64,000 nucleotides of DNA from JBAZWV01 sp041660225 (lineage in GTDB: Bacteria > Patescibacteriota > Patescibacteriia > 2-12-FULL-60-25). Under the pieces are notes generated by a model. It was not told the DNA's origin and did no database searches. It saw only the letters and a program-made list of their open reading frames with translations. Where the stretch lies: NCBI GenBank assembly GCA_041660225.1, contig JBAZWV010000004.1, forward strand, positions 8,153 to 72,152, in the 5' to 3' direction. The stretch's first letter is position 1, and every line of letters begins with the position of its first letter. The position numbers and the translations under genes were made by a program. Positions 23,842 through 32,518 of this stretch are shown here, in pieces.

Positions 23842-24372
23842 ATGAAATACACACAGACACTTCTCATGACGGCGTTTGTTGCGGTTTCCTTGGTCGGCGG
23901 CGGATGCGTTTCGATTTCGAAGCAAGAAGCCCCAGTGATACCTCCCGTTGCAGAGCAGCCGCCTGCGAACGCGAAAGTTGCGGCTCGCGACGTCAAAATG
24001 ACGGGATGTGAACCCAAGGCGATCACTGTGAGCGAACCTGCCGCAAATACCGCGGTAACGTTCCCGTTTACGGTAAAGGCCGTTGTTCACAATGCAGAAC
24101 GCAAGGATTGCTCGTGGACGATGTTTGAAGCTCAAGCGGCGAGCATGGAAGTCAAAGATTCGGACGGCAAGGTTGTTGCGAGCGGATTGCTCATGGCAAA
24201 AGGCGAGTGGATGACCGACGGTCCTGTTTCGTTCGACGGAATGATCACGCCGGTTTCTGGCGTGACGCCGAGCGGAGTGCTTGATCTCGTGATTACGGAA
24301 GAGAATCCGAGCGGCATGAAGGATTCGCAGACCATCACGATTCCGATTTTTGTTCAGGCCGACAATATCTAA
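23842..24372 (+). CDS. lipoprotein with Gmad2-like immunoglobulin domain
   Basis: A 176-aa predicted lipoprotein. The ATG at 23842 starts a signal peptide ending in VGGGC, a plausible though not ideal lipobox with Cys as the acylated residue. A short linker leads to a Gmad2-type immunoglobulin-like domain (about 60-170) with ITVSEPAANTAV, FPFTVKA and WTMFEAQ, a pattern shared with spore-germination and other surface lipoproteins. It starts 32 bases after the FG-GAP protein gene and is probably cotranscribed, suggesting a role at the same surface. Function is unknown. Confidence 0.8.
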   Translation: MKYTQTLLMTAFVAVSLVGGGCVSISKQEAPVIPPVAEQPPANAKVAARDVKMTGCEPKAITVSEPAANTAVTFPFTVKAVVHNAERKDCSWTMFEAQAASMEVKDSDGKVVASGLLMAKGEWMTDGPVSFDGMITPVSGVTPSGVLDLVITEENPSGMKDSQTITIPIFVQADNI

Positions 24373-24389
24373 CGTCTCTTCAAAATATC

Positions 24390-25664
24390 ATTCAGAATCA
24401 AAAATATCTTGCGAAGACGCGATTACGCCGCGATGCACTCGCAGTATTTGAAGCTGGACTTCATGCGATTCGTACGGAAGATGCCATTAGGAATCAGCTC
24501 ACCCGCAAAGGATCCTCGCTTCGGATCGGGTCGCATGCGTGGGATCTGGATGCGTATAAAAACGTCTACGTCATCGGCATCGGAAAAGCTGCGGCGGATG
24601 CGTGTTTTGCGCTAGAGAAGGTTCTCGGAGCTCGGATTACAGACGGCATCGCGCTCGACGTGAAGCGGCGTCCGCTCAAACGGATCAAGAGTCTTGCCGG
24701 ATCACACCCGTTTCCCTCGCTTCCGAATATGCAGGCAACGGGAGAGATTATCGCGATTTTGAAACATGTGACACCGCAGGATCTCGTGATCACGGTCGTA
24801 TCCGGCGGGGGATCGGCGTTGCTGTGTTGGCCGTACGAAGTGAATTGTGACGAGCTTACACGACTCACGGCAATGCTCATGAAGAACGGAGCGACGATTC
24901 AGGAGATCAACACCGTGCGAAAACATCTTTCAGAAATTCAAGGTGGACAGTTTGCGCGCATGGCATATCCCGCGACGGTCATTGGTTTGATTTTTTCAGA
25001 TGTTCCGGGCGATGACATGGCGATGGTCGCATCCGGTCCGACAATGCTTGATCTCACAACGGCGAAAGACGCGAAACGCATCATTGATCGATACGAGCTC
25101 ATCAAGACGTGCCAACTTCCGAACTGCAATCTGATCGAAACACCAAAAGATCCTATCTATTTTCGGAATGTCACGAACGTTCTCGTCGTCGGCAATTCGG
25201 TCGCGCTCGATGCGATGAAAAAAGAAGGGGAACAGCGCGGGTATCGTGTGAAACTGTACTCGAATGCGCTCACGGGAGAGGCGCGGGACGTTGGAAAGAT
25301 GCTTGCAGGGCTGCCGAAAGCGGGTGAAATGGTGATTGCGGGAGGCGAAACGACGGTGACGGTTCATGGAAAGGGAAAAGGAGGACGAAATCAGGAGCTG
25401 GCGCTCGGCGCATTACCGTTTGTTGGAGATGATGTTCTTGTGGCGTCGCTTGCATCTGATGGCATCGACAACACACCGGTTGCCGGAGCGATTGCGGATG
25501 CGGTCACGACAGCGGCTGCAAAACGAGCGCGTCTCGATGCGAGTGCCTATCTCGCAAAGAATGATGCGTATACGTTTTTCAAAAAAGCGGGCGCGCAGAT
25601 CGAAACAGGCATAACGGGCGCGAACGTGTCGGATTTGATGATCGCCGTCAGGTCGTCTTCCTAG
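24390..25664 (+). CDS. glycerate 2-kinase (MOFRL family) with non-standard start
   Basis: A kinase of the MOFRL/DUF4147 family, which phosphorylates glycerate to 2-phosphoglycerate. The N-terminal domain shows YVIGIGKAAADAC and SGGGSALL; the C-terminal MOFRL domain shows GGETTVTV, GGRNQELAL and SDGIDNTP. Coding similarity clearly begins near 24417 (RRDALAVFEAGLHAIRTEDA), yet this frame has no ATG, GTG or TTG before 24660. I place the start at ATT 24390 (ATC 24387 is equally possible). Starting at GTG 24660 would remove conserved structure. A small assembly error upstream is the alternative. Its end overlaps the convergent transglutaminase-like gene by 17 bases. Confidence 0.8.
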   Translation: MQNQKYLAKTRLRRDALAVFEAGLHAIRTEDAIRNQLTRKGSSLRIGSHAWDLDAYKNVYVIGIGKAAADACFALEKVLGARITDGIALDVKRRPLKRIKSLAGSHPFPSLPNMQATGEIIAILKHVTPQDLVITVVSGGGSALLCWPYEVNCDELTRLTAMLMKNGATIQEINTVRKHLSEIQGGQFARMAYPATVIGLIFSDVPGDDMAMVASGPTMLDLTTAKDAKRIIDRYELIKTCQLPNCNLIETPKDPIYFRNVTNVLVVGNSVALDAMKKEGEQRGYRVKLYSNALTGEARDVGKMLAGLPKAGEMVIAGGETTVTVHGKGKGGRNQELALGALPFVGDDVLVASLASDGIDNTPVAGAIADAVTTAAAKRARLDASAYLAKNDAYTFFKKAGAQIETGITGANVSDLMIAVRSSS

Positions 25665-26274
25665 GTTTTTTCCATTGCACGATATCGCCGGCGCGACGTT
25701 CTGTTGCGTCGGCGTTTCGTAATGCGGAGATCTGTTTTTTTGTCACGAGAGAATAGTGCGGAACATCATTAAGCGCTTCAGCGATGTCCCACAGGTTATT
25801 TTTATTCGTCGGCCAATCAAGATGATCAAACCGTGCAAGATTCATCGGCCGCGAATAGGATCGCAGTGTCTTACGTCCGTCGTCATCCGTATATTCGTGA
25901 AAGTAGGAGAGCGCGAGTTCGCGTATTGTCCGATACACGGGATCACGAAAACGAAGAACGGCGTGGTTCGTTTTTGAGATCGCGCCCCAGGAACCATGCC
26001 GTTGATACAATGCGACGACGTGATCAAAATCGTGCGGCGCGGAGGTGAGGTCCAGGAGCAACGGACGTTCGCCCTGAAGTCGCAACGCGAGAGCTGCGAG
26101 CATCGCGCCTTCGATGCAGTGCGCGCGTTTTTCTTCCAGGACACGACGCGGCGAAAGACACGTATCGCCTTCGGGTTCGAAGTTATACGTGAAGGCATCC
26201 AACGCGTTCTGGATTTTTATGGGCGTATCCAGTCGTTTCAAGATCCTCAGCTCGTTTGGTGTGAGTCCGAACAT
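25648..26274 (-). CDS. transglutaminase-like domain protein
   Basis: A 208-aa soluble protein. RVLEEKRAHCIEGAMLAA places a cysteine at the start of a helix, and PHDFDHVVALYQ holds a following His, with a further Asp-containing strand. This order (Cys, His, Asp) fits the transglutaminase/cysteine-protease-like fold. Whether it is a protease, a deamidase or inactive is unknown. The promoter (TTGCAT-17-AATACT) ends six bases before the ATG and overlaps almost exactly the promoter of the divergent RNA ligase gene. Confidence 0.68.
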   Translation of the reverse strand: MFGLTPNELRILKRLDTPIKIQNALDAFTYNFEPEGDTCLSPRRVLEEKRAHCIEGAMLAALALRLQGERPLLLDLTSAPHDFDHVVALYQRHGSWGAISKTNHAVLRFRDPVYRTIRELALSYFHEYTDDDGRKTLRSYSRPMNLARFDHLDWPTNKNNLWDIAEALNDVPHYSLVTKKQISALRNADATERRAGDIVQWKKPRKTT

Positions 26275-26280
26275 GGTCCC

Positions 26281-26313
26281 AGTATTGACGTGACGTCTTT
26301 TTTATGCAAGGAT
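26281..26313. promoter_or_regulatory. overlapping divergent promoters (RNA ligase / transglutaminase-like)
   Basis: Plus strand: TTGACG 26285-26290, 17-bp spacer, AAGGAT 26308-26313. Minus strand: TTGCAT (26309-26304), 17-bp spacer, AATACT (26286-26281). The two cover the same DNA, so only one polymerase can bind at a time. A GACGTGACGTC element lies in the middle. Confidence 0.55.
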
Positions 26314-26344
26314 CGCGGTACAAACAAGCACAGGAGGTCGTTCA

Positions 26345-27496
26345 TTGGACACGAAAAGAATCATGTTCGCCGCCGAACTCGTCGGCAAATTCACGAAGCT
26401 GTTTTTCCGATACGAATGTCCGCATCAGCCCGAGACATTGATCCATCGGTTTCGGGCGTGGGTGAAAGATCACGAGAACGAGATGGAGCGCGCGTTTGAT
26501 TACGTTCCATCGCCCGGCAAGCCGAGCATCCGTTCTCTGGTCCGACCCGATTTCCATCCGGATGGATTCGTCATGTGGAACTACACGCCTGTCGCCCACA
26601 TGACGCTTCATCTGTTCGAGGATGGGTGGTCCGATCCGATTCGTCTGGCACGCGGCCTCGTCTTTGACACGCAGGGAGAGCTGCTCGCTCTTCCGTTCCC
26701 GAAGTTTTTCAACTATGGAGAACATCGGGAGACGCGCGAGTTCAAGAGAGCCCGTATCGTCGATGCGCGCGAAAAATTCGACGGTCATCTCGGCATTATC
26801 ATTCCGTTCGCGCAGCGGTTTTATCTCACCACGCGAGGCCGGTTCACGAGTCCGAGCGCGCTTCTGGGGACGGATCTCGTCCAGAGACACGCGAAGAAGC
26901 ATCACTGGAACACGGCGTACCCGCATCACCTGACGGTGCTCGTCGAGATCGTTCATCCCAATACGCGCGTTCACGTGGATTATGGCGGAGCATCAAAGCT
27001 CGTCCTGATCGGAGCGTTTCATCGCCAAACGGGCGAAGATATCTATGGCGATGCGCTCGACGAGCTCGGAGAGCTTCTGAGTTTGGAGGTTTCGCCGCGC
27101 GTCAATGTGAGAACGATCAAGGGGCTTACCACGCTCATGCGCGATCGTTCCGTTGAAAACCGTGAAGGAATCGTAGCGCGGTTCGATGACGGACGACGGG
27201 TGAAGTTCAAGTTCGAGCGGTACATCGGGTTGATGGTTGCGGCGAAGCTCAACCATTCGTACCTGATGCGCCGCATCATGGACAACAAGGCGCGAACGAT
27301 GATCGCGACGCTCGACGAAGAAGTTCGACCAGCGGCGCTTCGTATGAAACGGCAATTGCTGCGCGTCCGTCCCTTGGCGCATCAAAATCCACGCGCTGCG
27401 GTCAAGCGCATCCGATCGTTCGTCGTGCCGGAACGCGACATCGCATCATTCCAGCAAACGGCACGCGAGTTCGTTCGTTTTCTCCGTGCTGAATAG
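26345..27496 (+). CDS. T4 Rnl1-type RNA ligase
   Basis: A 383-aa nucleotidyltransferase-superfamily RNA ligase. ARGLVFD and PFPKFFNYGE precede motif I, EKFDGHLG, with the adenylated lysine at about residue 144. Motif Ia is TTRGRF, motif III lies in LVEIVHP, motif IV is EGIVARF and motif V is VKFKFERY. The set is complete and matches the Rnl1 family, which joins 3'-OH and 5'-phosphate RNA ends in tRNA repair. The TTG start is supported by AGGAGG seven bases upstream. No polynucleotide kinase or anticodon nuclease gene lies beside it. It ends with its own terminator. Confidence 0.9.
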   Translation: MDTKRIMFAAELVGKFTKLFFRYECPHQPETLIHRFRAWVKDHENEMERAFDYVPSPGKPSIRSLVRPDFHPDGFVMWNYTPVAHMTLHLFEDGWSDPIRLARGLVFDTQGELLALPFPKFFNYGEHRETREFKRARIVDAREKFDGHLGIIIPFAQRFYLTTRGRFTSPSALLGTDLVQRHAKKHHWNTAYPHHLTVLVEIVHPNTRVHVDYGGASKLVLIGAFHRQTGEDIYGDALDELGELLSLEVSPRVNVRTIKGLTTLMRDRSVENREGIVARFDDGRRVKFKFERYIGLMVAAKLNHSYLMRRIMDNKARTMIATLDEEVRPAALRMKRQLLRVRPLAHQNPRAAVKRIRSFVVPERDIASFQQTAREFVRFLRAE

Positions 27497-27505
27497 GCTT
27501 TCTCA

Positions 27506-27531
27506 GATCCGCTCTCGCGGGTCTTTTTCTT
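27506..27531 (+). terminator. terminator of the RNA ligase gene
   Basis: GATCCGC (27506-27512) pairs with GCGGGTC (27517-27523, one G-U), loop TCTC, followed by five T. Confidence 0.8.
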
Positions 27532-27589
27532 ATCCGGCAGATGATGTAACCTACCTCCATGCCCGCTTTTCGCGGCGAATTTCGTTTCT

Positions 27590-30136
27590 ATGCAAGATTC
27601 CATTGTCATCAAAGGAGCCCGCGAACACAACCTCAAGAACATTTCGTTGACGCTTCCGCGCAATAAAATGATCGTCTTTACGGGACTTTCCGGATCGGGA
27701 AAGTCGAGTTTGGCATTCGACACCATTTTTGCGGAAGGACAGCGTCGATATGTCGAGTCTTTGTCCGCATATGCGCGGCAATTCCTTGGACAGATGGATA
27801 AGCCGGATGTGGATGAGATCGAGGGTCTCTCCCCGGCGATTTCGATCGATCAAAAAGCGCACAGCTCCAATCCGCGATCAACGGTCGCGACGATCACGGA
27901 GATTTACGATTATCTTCGCGTGTTATTTGCACGCATCGGATATCCGCACTGTCCGATCGATGGGAAACCGATCCGCAAGATGACGGTCGAAGAAATGGTT
28001 GACGTGATTTTGAAACGCACGGTTGAGATTCATTCCGTGCCAGAAGAAATTAAGAAGCGAAAGAAATCCGCGGACGTCCATGAGATTGTGATTCTTGCGC
28101 CGATTGTCCGCGGACGAAAAGGGGAATATCACCAGCTGCTTCAGGATTTGTACGAAGGTGGTTTTCTTGAAGTGCGTTTAGATGGAAAGTGGCAGTCGTT
28201 GCGTGGCAAGATCAACATGGGCCGTTATCAGCAGCACACGATCGAGCTTGTCGTAGATCGCATTCCGCTTGCGTGGCCGGTCGAAGGCAACAAGGCGCTT
28301 CGACAACGTATTTCAGAAGCGATCGAGATCGCGTTGGATCGCGCGACAGATACGATGATCGCGATTCTCGATGACGGATCGGAACATCTGATGTCATCGC
28401 GATTCTCGTGTCCCGAACATGATTTCGCGTTTCCAGAAATCGAGCCGCGACTTTTTTCGTTCAACTCTCCGTACGGTGCGTGTCCAACGTGTAACGGACT
28501 TGGAACAAAGTTTTTGTTCTCTGAGGAAATTTGCGACACATGTCATGGCGCGAGACTTCGTACCGAGGCGATGTTCGTGCTCGTGAACGACAAGAATATC
28601 GTTGACGTGACGACGATGGCGATCGATAAGGCGCATGCGTTTTTAGCATCGCTCGATCTGACGAGTAACGAAGCGAAGATCGCGGAACCGATCATGCGCG
28701 AGATTTTGGCGCGCTTGCAGTTCTTGCTCGACGTCGGTCTCCATTATATTACGCTGAATCGCATGGCCGGTTCGCTTTCCGGCGGCGAAGCGCAACGTAT
28801 TCGTTTGGCATCGCAGATCGGATCCAGACTCGTGGGAGCATTGTACGTCCTCGACGAACCGACGATCGGGTTGCATCAACGCGATAATGCGAAGCTGATC
28901 GAAACGCTTGAGAAACTGCGTGATGCCGGGAACACGATCATCGTCGTTGAGCATGACGAAGATACGATCGCGGCAGCGGATCATCTTGTGGATATTGGGC
29001 CAGGAGCAGGAAAACACGGCGGCGAAATCGTTGCGGAAGGATCGATGCCGGAGGTGTTGCAGAATAAAAAGAGTTTGACGTGTGAATATTTGCGCGGAGA
29101 CAAAACGATTCCGTATCCCAAAAAACGACGCGGAGAAGCGGGGGAATTTATTACGATTCGAAAAGCGTCAGAGAACAATTTGAAGAACGTGACGGTGAAG
29201 ATTCCGCTCAAGCGATTCGTTGCGATCACGGGCGTGTCCGGCTCTGGAAAATCGACGCTGATGATCGATATTCTGTATCGCGCGATCGCGCAGCATTTGC
29301 ACGGATCGATGGCGAAACCTGGTGCGCACGAAAAGATCGAAGGAATGGATTGGATCGATAAGATCGTGGATGTGGATCAGTCGCCGATCGGACGCACACC
29401 GCGCTCAAACCCCGCGACATATACGGGAATTTGGAATCATGTACGCGAACTTTTCTCGATGACCGCGGAAGCGCGTGCCCGCGGATACAAAGTCGGCCGC
29501 TTTTCGTTCAACGTCCCGGGCGGACGCTGTGAGCATTGCGAGGGAAATGGCCGCATTGCGATCGAGATGCACTTTTTGCCGACCGTGTATGTTCCGTGCG
29601 ACGTCTGCAAAGGCAAGCGTTTTGATCGCGAAACGCTCGAAGTGAAATATCGCAATAAGAATGTCGCCGAGGTTCTCTCGATGACGGTTGAAGAAGCAAA
29701 TTCATTTTTCCACGATCTCCCTCCGATTTACGATCGCACGAGAATCCTCGCAGAAGTCGGCCTTGGATATATTGAGCTGGGTCAGGCTGCGACAACGTTG
29801 TCCGGAGGAGAAGCGCAGCGCATCAAGCTTGCGACAGAACTTGCGCGTCGTGACACAGGAAAAACATTCTACTTGCTGGATGAGCCGACAACGGGTCTTC
29901 ATTTTGATGACATCCGTAAATTGCTTGATGTGCTTCATCGTCTGGTTTCGCGTGGCAATACCGTTGTTGTTATCGAACACAACCTCGACGTGATCAAGAA
30001 CGCCGATTGGATCATCGATATGGGTCCAGAAGGTGGGGATGGGGGAGGACGCATCGTCGCCCAGGGAACGCCCGAAGATGTGGCGAAGAATCCCGCGAGT
30101 GTGACAGGGCAGTATTTGAAGAAGCTATTGAAATAA
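27590..30136 (+). CDS. uvrA: UvrA, excinuclease ABC subunit A (shortened)
   Basis: An 848-aa UvrA, the damage-recognition ATPase of nucleotide excision repair. Both ABC modules are intact: Walker A GLSGSGKSS and GVSGSGKST, signatures LSGGEAQRIRLA and LSGGEAQRIKLA, and Walker B VLDEPTIGL and LLDEPTTGL. The zinc modules (CPTCNGLG, CDTCHGARL, CEHCEGNGR, CDVCKGKRF) and the UvrB-binding region are present. It is about 90 residues shorter than the usual 940, because the segment between CPTCNGLG and CDTCHGARL is almost gone. uvrC lies 2.4 kb downstream; uvrB is not in the window. Confidence 0.97.
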   Translation: MQDSIVIKGAREHNLKNISLTLPRNKMIVFTGLSGSGKSSLAFDTIFAEGQRRYVESLSAYARQFLGQMDKPDVDEIEGLSPAISIDQKAHSSNPRSTVATITEIYDYLRVLFARIGYPHCPIDGKPIRKMTVEEMVDVILKRTVEIHSVPEEIKKRKKSADVHEIVILAPIVRGRKGEYHQLLQDLYEGGFLEVRLDGKWQSLRGKINMGRYQQHTIELVVDRIPLAWPVEGNKALRQRISEAIEIALDRATDTMIAILDDGSEHLMSSRFSCPEHDFAFPEIEPRLFSFNSPYGACPTCNGLGTKFLFSEEICDTCHGARLRTEAMFVLVNDKNIVDVTTMAIDKAHAFLASLDLTSNEAKIAEPIMREILARLQFLLDVGLHYITLNRMAGSLSGGEAQRIRLASQIGSRLVGALYVLDEPTIGLHQRDNAKLIETLEKLRDAGNTIIVVEHDEDTIAAADHLVDIGPGAGKHGGEIVAEGSMPEVLQNKKSLTCEYLRGDKTIPYPKKRRGEAGEFITIRKASENNLKNVTVKIPLKRFVAITGVSGSGKSTLMIDILYRAIAQHLHGSMAKPGAHEKIEGMDWIDKIVDVDQSPIGRTPRSNPATYTGIWNHVRELFSMTAEARARGYKVGRFSFNVPGGRCEHCEGNGRIAIEMHFLPTVYVPCDVCKGKRFDRETLEVKYRNKNVAEVLSMTVEEANSFFHDLPPIYDRTRILAEVGLGYIELGQAATTLSGGEAQRIKLATELARRDTGKTFYLLDEPTTGLHFDDIRKLLDVLHRLVSRGNTVVVIEHNLDVIKNADWIIDMGPEGGDGGGRIVAQGTPEDVAKNPASVTGQYLKKLLK

Positions 30137-30161
30137 AAAAAAGCTCTCTGGATCAGAGAGC
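30133..30161 (-). terminator. bidirectional terminator between uvrA and the 193-aa gene
   Basis: GCTCTCT (30143-30149) pairs with AGAGAGC (30155-30161). On the minus strand it is followed by eight T; on the plus strand a C/T-rich tract follows uvrA. It overlaps the last codons of the convergent gene. Confidence 0.75.
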
Positions 30162-30734
30162 GCGCTTCCCTTTTGGATGGAAGAGAGAGCCGTGTTCGAG
30201 GATAGCATTGAATTTATCCTCGGGCATGGGGAGAAAGAATCTCCACATGCCTTTTTGTTTGATTTCGCGTCCGAGCGCTTCGAGTTTGAAGCGGCGCATC
30301 TTGAGGGTTAGGAGCGGCGTGTGTTCGAACGGATGAAGAAGGAACGCGGGTTTTTTGAGAAAATTTCTTTCGAGAATCGAGCGGATGATCCACAGCCGCA
30401 TCACGAGCGACTCTTCCGGCACGCGGAGGATGTCATGGAGATCGGAGTTGAGAAGAAGCTCACGCATGAGCAGCGTTTCGGGCGAATGTTCGGATTCGTG
30501 CAGATGTGCGAATGAGCGGAAACCGATCCACTTTGCAATGGTGTTCAATACAGTTTCCGTGGTTGCGGCCTGTCCCTCTTGCCACATCCAGGCGTGTTTG
30601 TTCGCGAATTTTTCCCAGTCTTGGTTCGTCCAATCATGCGCGCGACGGACGAGAAAATCGCGTATTTTTTTATCCAGCGGACGAGGTGCTCCAAGGCCGT
30701 CGTCATCGTCGATTGGTCGTTTTTTGCGTGACAT
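30153..30734 (-). CDS. uncharacterised 193-aa protein
   Basis: Not recognised. The protein opens with MSRKKRPIDDDD, a basic then acidic stretch, and continues as a mostly helical soluble protein with many Trp, Phe and Leu; the end is basic. The ATG at 30734 is chosen because the 38 residues of the longer reading are low-complexity and lack a ribosome site, whereas a GGGGAA element lies near 30740. It is the last of three unknown minus-strand genes (32435 to 30153), each with its own signals. Confidence 0.62.
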   Translation of the reverse strand: MSRKKRPIDDDDGLGAPRPLDKKIRDFLVRRAHDWTNQDWEKFANKHAWMWQEGQAATTETVLNTIAKWIGFRSFAHLHESEHSPETLLMRELLLNSDLHDILRVPEESLVMRLWIIRSILERNFLKKPAFLLHPFEHTPLLTLKMRRFKLEALGREIKQKGMWRFFLPMPEDKFNAILEHGSLFHPKGKRAL

Positions 30735-30851
30735 TCGTTTCCCCGGGTAGGTTGTCGATGTACGCCGCGATAGAACCATGGCCGCGGTTGTTGCGTCAAG
30801 AAAAAATCCAGCTGAGCTGGATAGAGAGAGATTGCCTGCGAGAGGCACGTG

Positions 30852-31097
30852 CTAATCGAATCGAAGGGCAAGGAAGCTAGTCTTTTTGTGACGAACGTCC
30901 CAACCCAGCTTTTCGAGCGCGTCCATGAGCGGATTCGCGACCTCCGAATAGAGGCGCTCGATGGTCTTCTTTTCCTCAGGTGTTCTGTGCAAGCTGTGGC
31001 TCACGACGACCTGAGTGGTCTTCTCATTCGCTTCGACGCGGACGCGGTTGTGTCCCTTCTTGATGAGCGCGATGACATCAGCGATCAGTGTGTCCAT
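30852..31097 (-). CDS. uncharacterised 81-aa protein
   Basis: Not recognised. A small alpha/beta protein with a charged surface (RVRVEANEKTTQVVVSHSL) and no membrane segment. A strong ribosome site (GGAGGGG) precedes the ATG. The leader can form two hairpins: GCAACAT with ATGTTGC, and CTCCA with TGGAG; the second would cover the ribosome site. This hints at translational control. Confidence 0.68.
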   Translation of the reverse strand: MDTLIADVIALIKKGHNRVRVEANEKTTQVVVSHSLHRTPEEKKTIERLYSEVANPLMDALEKLGWDVRHKKTSFLALRFD

Positions 31098-31140
31098 TCA
31101 CCCCTCCATTCTGGAGCAACATCACTCCATCAATGTTGCG
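31098..31140 (-). promoter_or_regulatory. structured leader with hairpin over the ribosome site
   Basis: On the minus strand GCAACAT...ATGTTGC (7-bp stem) is followed by CTCCAGAATGGAG, a 5-bp stem that includes the GGAGG ribosome site of the 81-aa gene. Pairing would hide the site; a protein or a second structure could free it. Confidence 0.45.
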
Positions 31141-31156
31141 GAGTCGCGTCAAGCGG

Positions 31157-31185
31157 AAAAGAAAAACCTCGTCGATGGACGAGGT
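31157..31185 (-). terminator. terminator of the 416-aa gene
   Basis: ACCTCGTC (31166-31173) pairs with GACGAGGT (31178-31185), loop GATG. On the minus strand it is followed by TTTTTCTTTTC. Confidence 0.85.
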
Positions 31186-32435
31186 CATGTGAGGCGGTCG
31201 AGGATGGTGAGGTATTCGCGCTGGGTTTTTGCGAAGATTGCATCTGCAAACCGTTGTGTCCGCGGAGAGACCTTGCGCGACTCGAGCTCCATGGAGCGTC
31301 TTGCGAAGAGTTTTTTCGGGATCGCGAGGCAGTCCAGATCTTCCGGTGGACGCACCTCGGAATGGACCTGCAGATAGTCCAACGCATGTCCGATCACTTC
31401 TCCGAGGATCAGCAGGCCGGTATTTTTCCGCAGCGCGTCATAGATCCGCGCTCCGGGGATGCGCGCCAGCTGCATTCTCTCGAGAACCTCTGCGATCGCG
31501 TGGGCGTTTTTGATCATCCACGGACGTCGGAGGACGAATTGGTATGCCATGTCACGGTTCATGCCAGCGCCGCGCGGATGTGACATGATCGTCGCCAACC
31601 GTTTGACGAGCTGCACTCCCGCATCGTCGATCACTGCCGGTTTTTCGCTCATCACGGTCTGTTGATGGAGCGGAAAACGACAATCGTCGTCGAGTCCGGG
31701 GTCTTTTTCCCATTTTTTGGGGATTGGTTCCGGGTTCGAAACGACGAGCGCAAGCGTCGGTTTCGTCACGAGCGTGTCGTTGGTGGCTGGAACCGTTCGA
31801 AGTGCGTCCACGCCTGGAAGGCGCTGTGTCCTCGGTGTCGAGCGCAACGCCTGCTTCGGTTTATGCTTGAGCATCGGCGACAGGTACTCCGAGAAGTGAA
31901 CGGTACCGTCCTCGCCATGTGTGATGGCGTTCCATACGTCGGCGGGCGTACGGTTCACATTCATGAGCGCTTCTTCCATGAGCGCCAGCCTATCGATCGT
32001 GAAGTATTTCGGATACGCGATGATGAAATCGCGACACACGTCTGGAGCGGGGAGCATCCGGCGAAGGTGCTCGACCTTCGCGTTAAACTCCTCGGGCGGA
32101 ATATCCAGAATATCCATGCAGCGCACGATCACGTCACTCGCAGCATCGAGCGTCAGACCGAGATCCATAACGAAGGCATCGAGTCGCGACTCGATGCGCT
32201 GAATGTTCCGCTGGATATTGCGGGAATCGTTCCGAAGAATCGTGAGCGTTCGCGCAGTTCCCAGACTTTTGATCAAGGTGCTCACACGCTCAAGCCACGC
32301 GGTTGCGTCGTAACGGAGTCTGCCTTGATCAAAAAGGCCGTACGCCTCATGCTTTGGAATGACGAGCGTTTGGGACAGTATACGAGCAACCCGATCCCGC
32401 CTTGTGAGGGAGTGATGCTCCGCTTCTTCTTCCAT
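31185..32435 (-). CDS. uncharacterised helical-repeat protein, 416 aa, possibly mTERF-like
   Basis: Not firmly recognised. The protein is almost wholly helical. Segments such as FIIAYPKYFTIDRLALMEEAL and FVLRRPWMIKNAHAIAEVLE resemble the helix-P-helix unit of mTERF repeats (hydrophobic, xxP, LL/MI, then a leucine-rich helix). These two units lie in separate halves joined by a disordered linker (about 205-270). mTERF proteins bind nucleic acid and are mainly eukaryotic, so the likeness may be convergent. The ATG at 32435 follows AAAGGAACACA, a good ribosome site. It is divergent from uvrC with overlapping upstream regions. Confidence 0.6.
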   Translation of the reverse strand: MEEEAEHHSLTRRDRVARILSQTLVIPKHEAYGLFDQGRLRYDATAWLERVSTLIKSLGTARTLTILRNDSRNIQRNIQRIESRLDAFVMDLGLTLDAASDVIVRCMDILDIPPEEFNAKVEHLRRMLPAPDVCRDFIIAYPKYFTIDRLALMEEALMNVNRTPADVWNAITHGEDGTVHFSEYLSPMLKHKPKQALRSTPRTQRLPGVDALRTVPATNDTLVTKPTLALVVSNPEPIPKKWEKDPGLDDDCRFPLHQQTVMSEKPAVIDDAGVQLVKRLATIMSHPRGAGMNRDMAYQFVLRRPWMIKNAHAIAEVLERMQLARIPGARIYDALRKNTGLLILGEVIGHALDYLQVHSEVRPPEDLDCLAIPKKLFARRSMELESRKVSPRTQRFADAIFAKTQREYLTILDRLT

Positions 32436-32483
32436 TGTGTTCCTTTCTTTTTTGAAATGAGCCCGCCGACACGAAACCATATC

Positions 32484-32512
32484 TTGGCGGGTCCGTCAAT
32501 CCGCGCTACCGT
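32484..32512 (+). promoter_or_regulatory. leaderless uvrC promoter
   Basis: TTGGCG 32484-32489, 17-bp spacer, TACCGT 32507-32512; the ATG follows after six bases. Confidence 0.7.
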
Positions 32513-32518
32513 GCCTCC

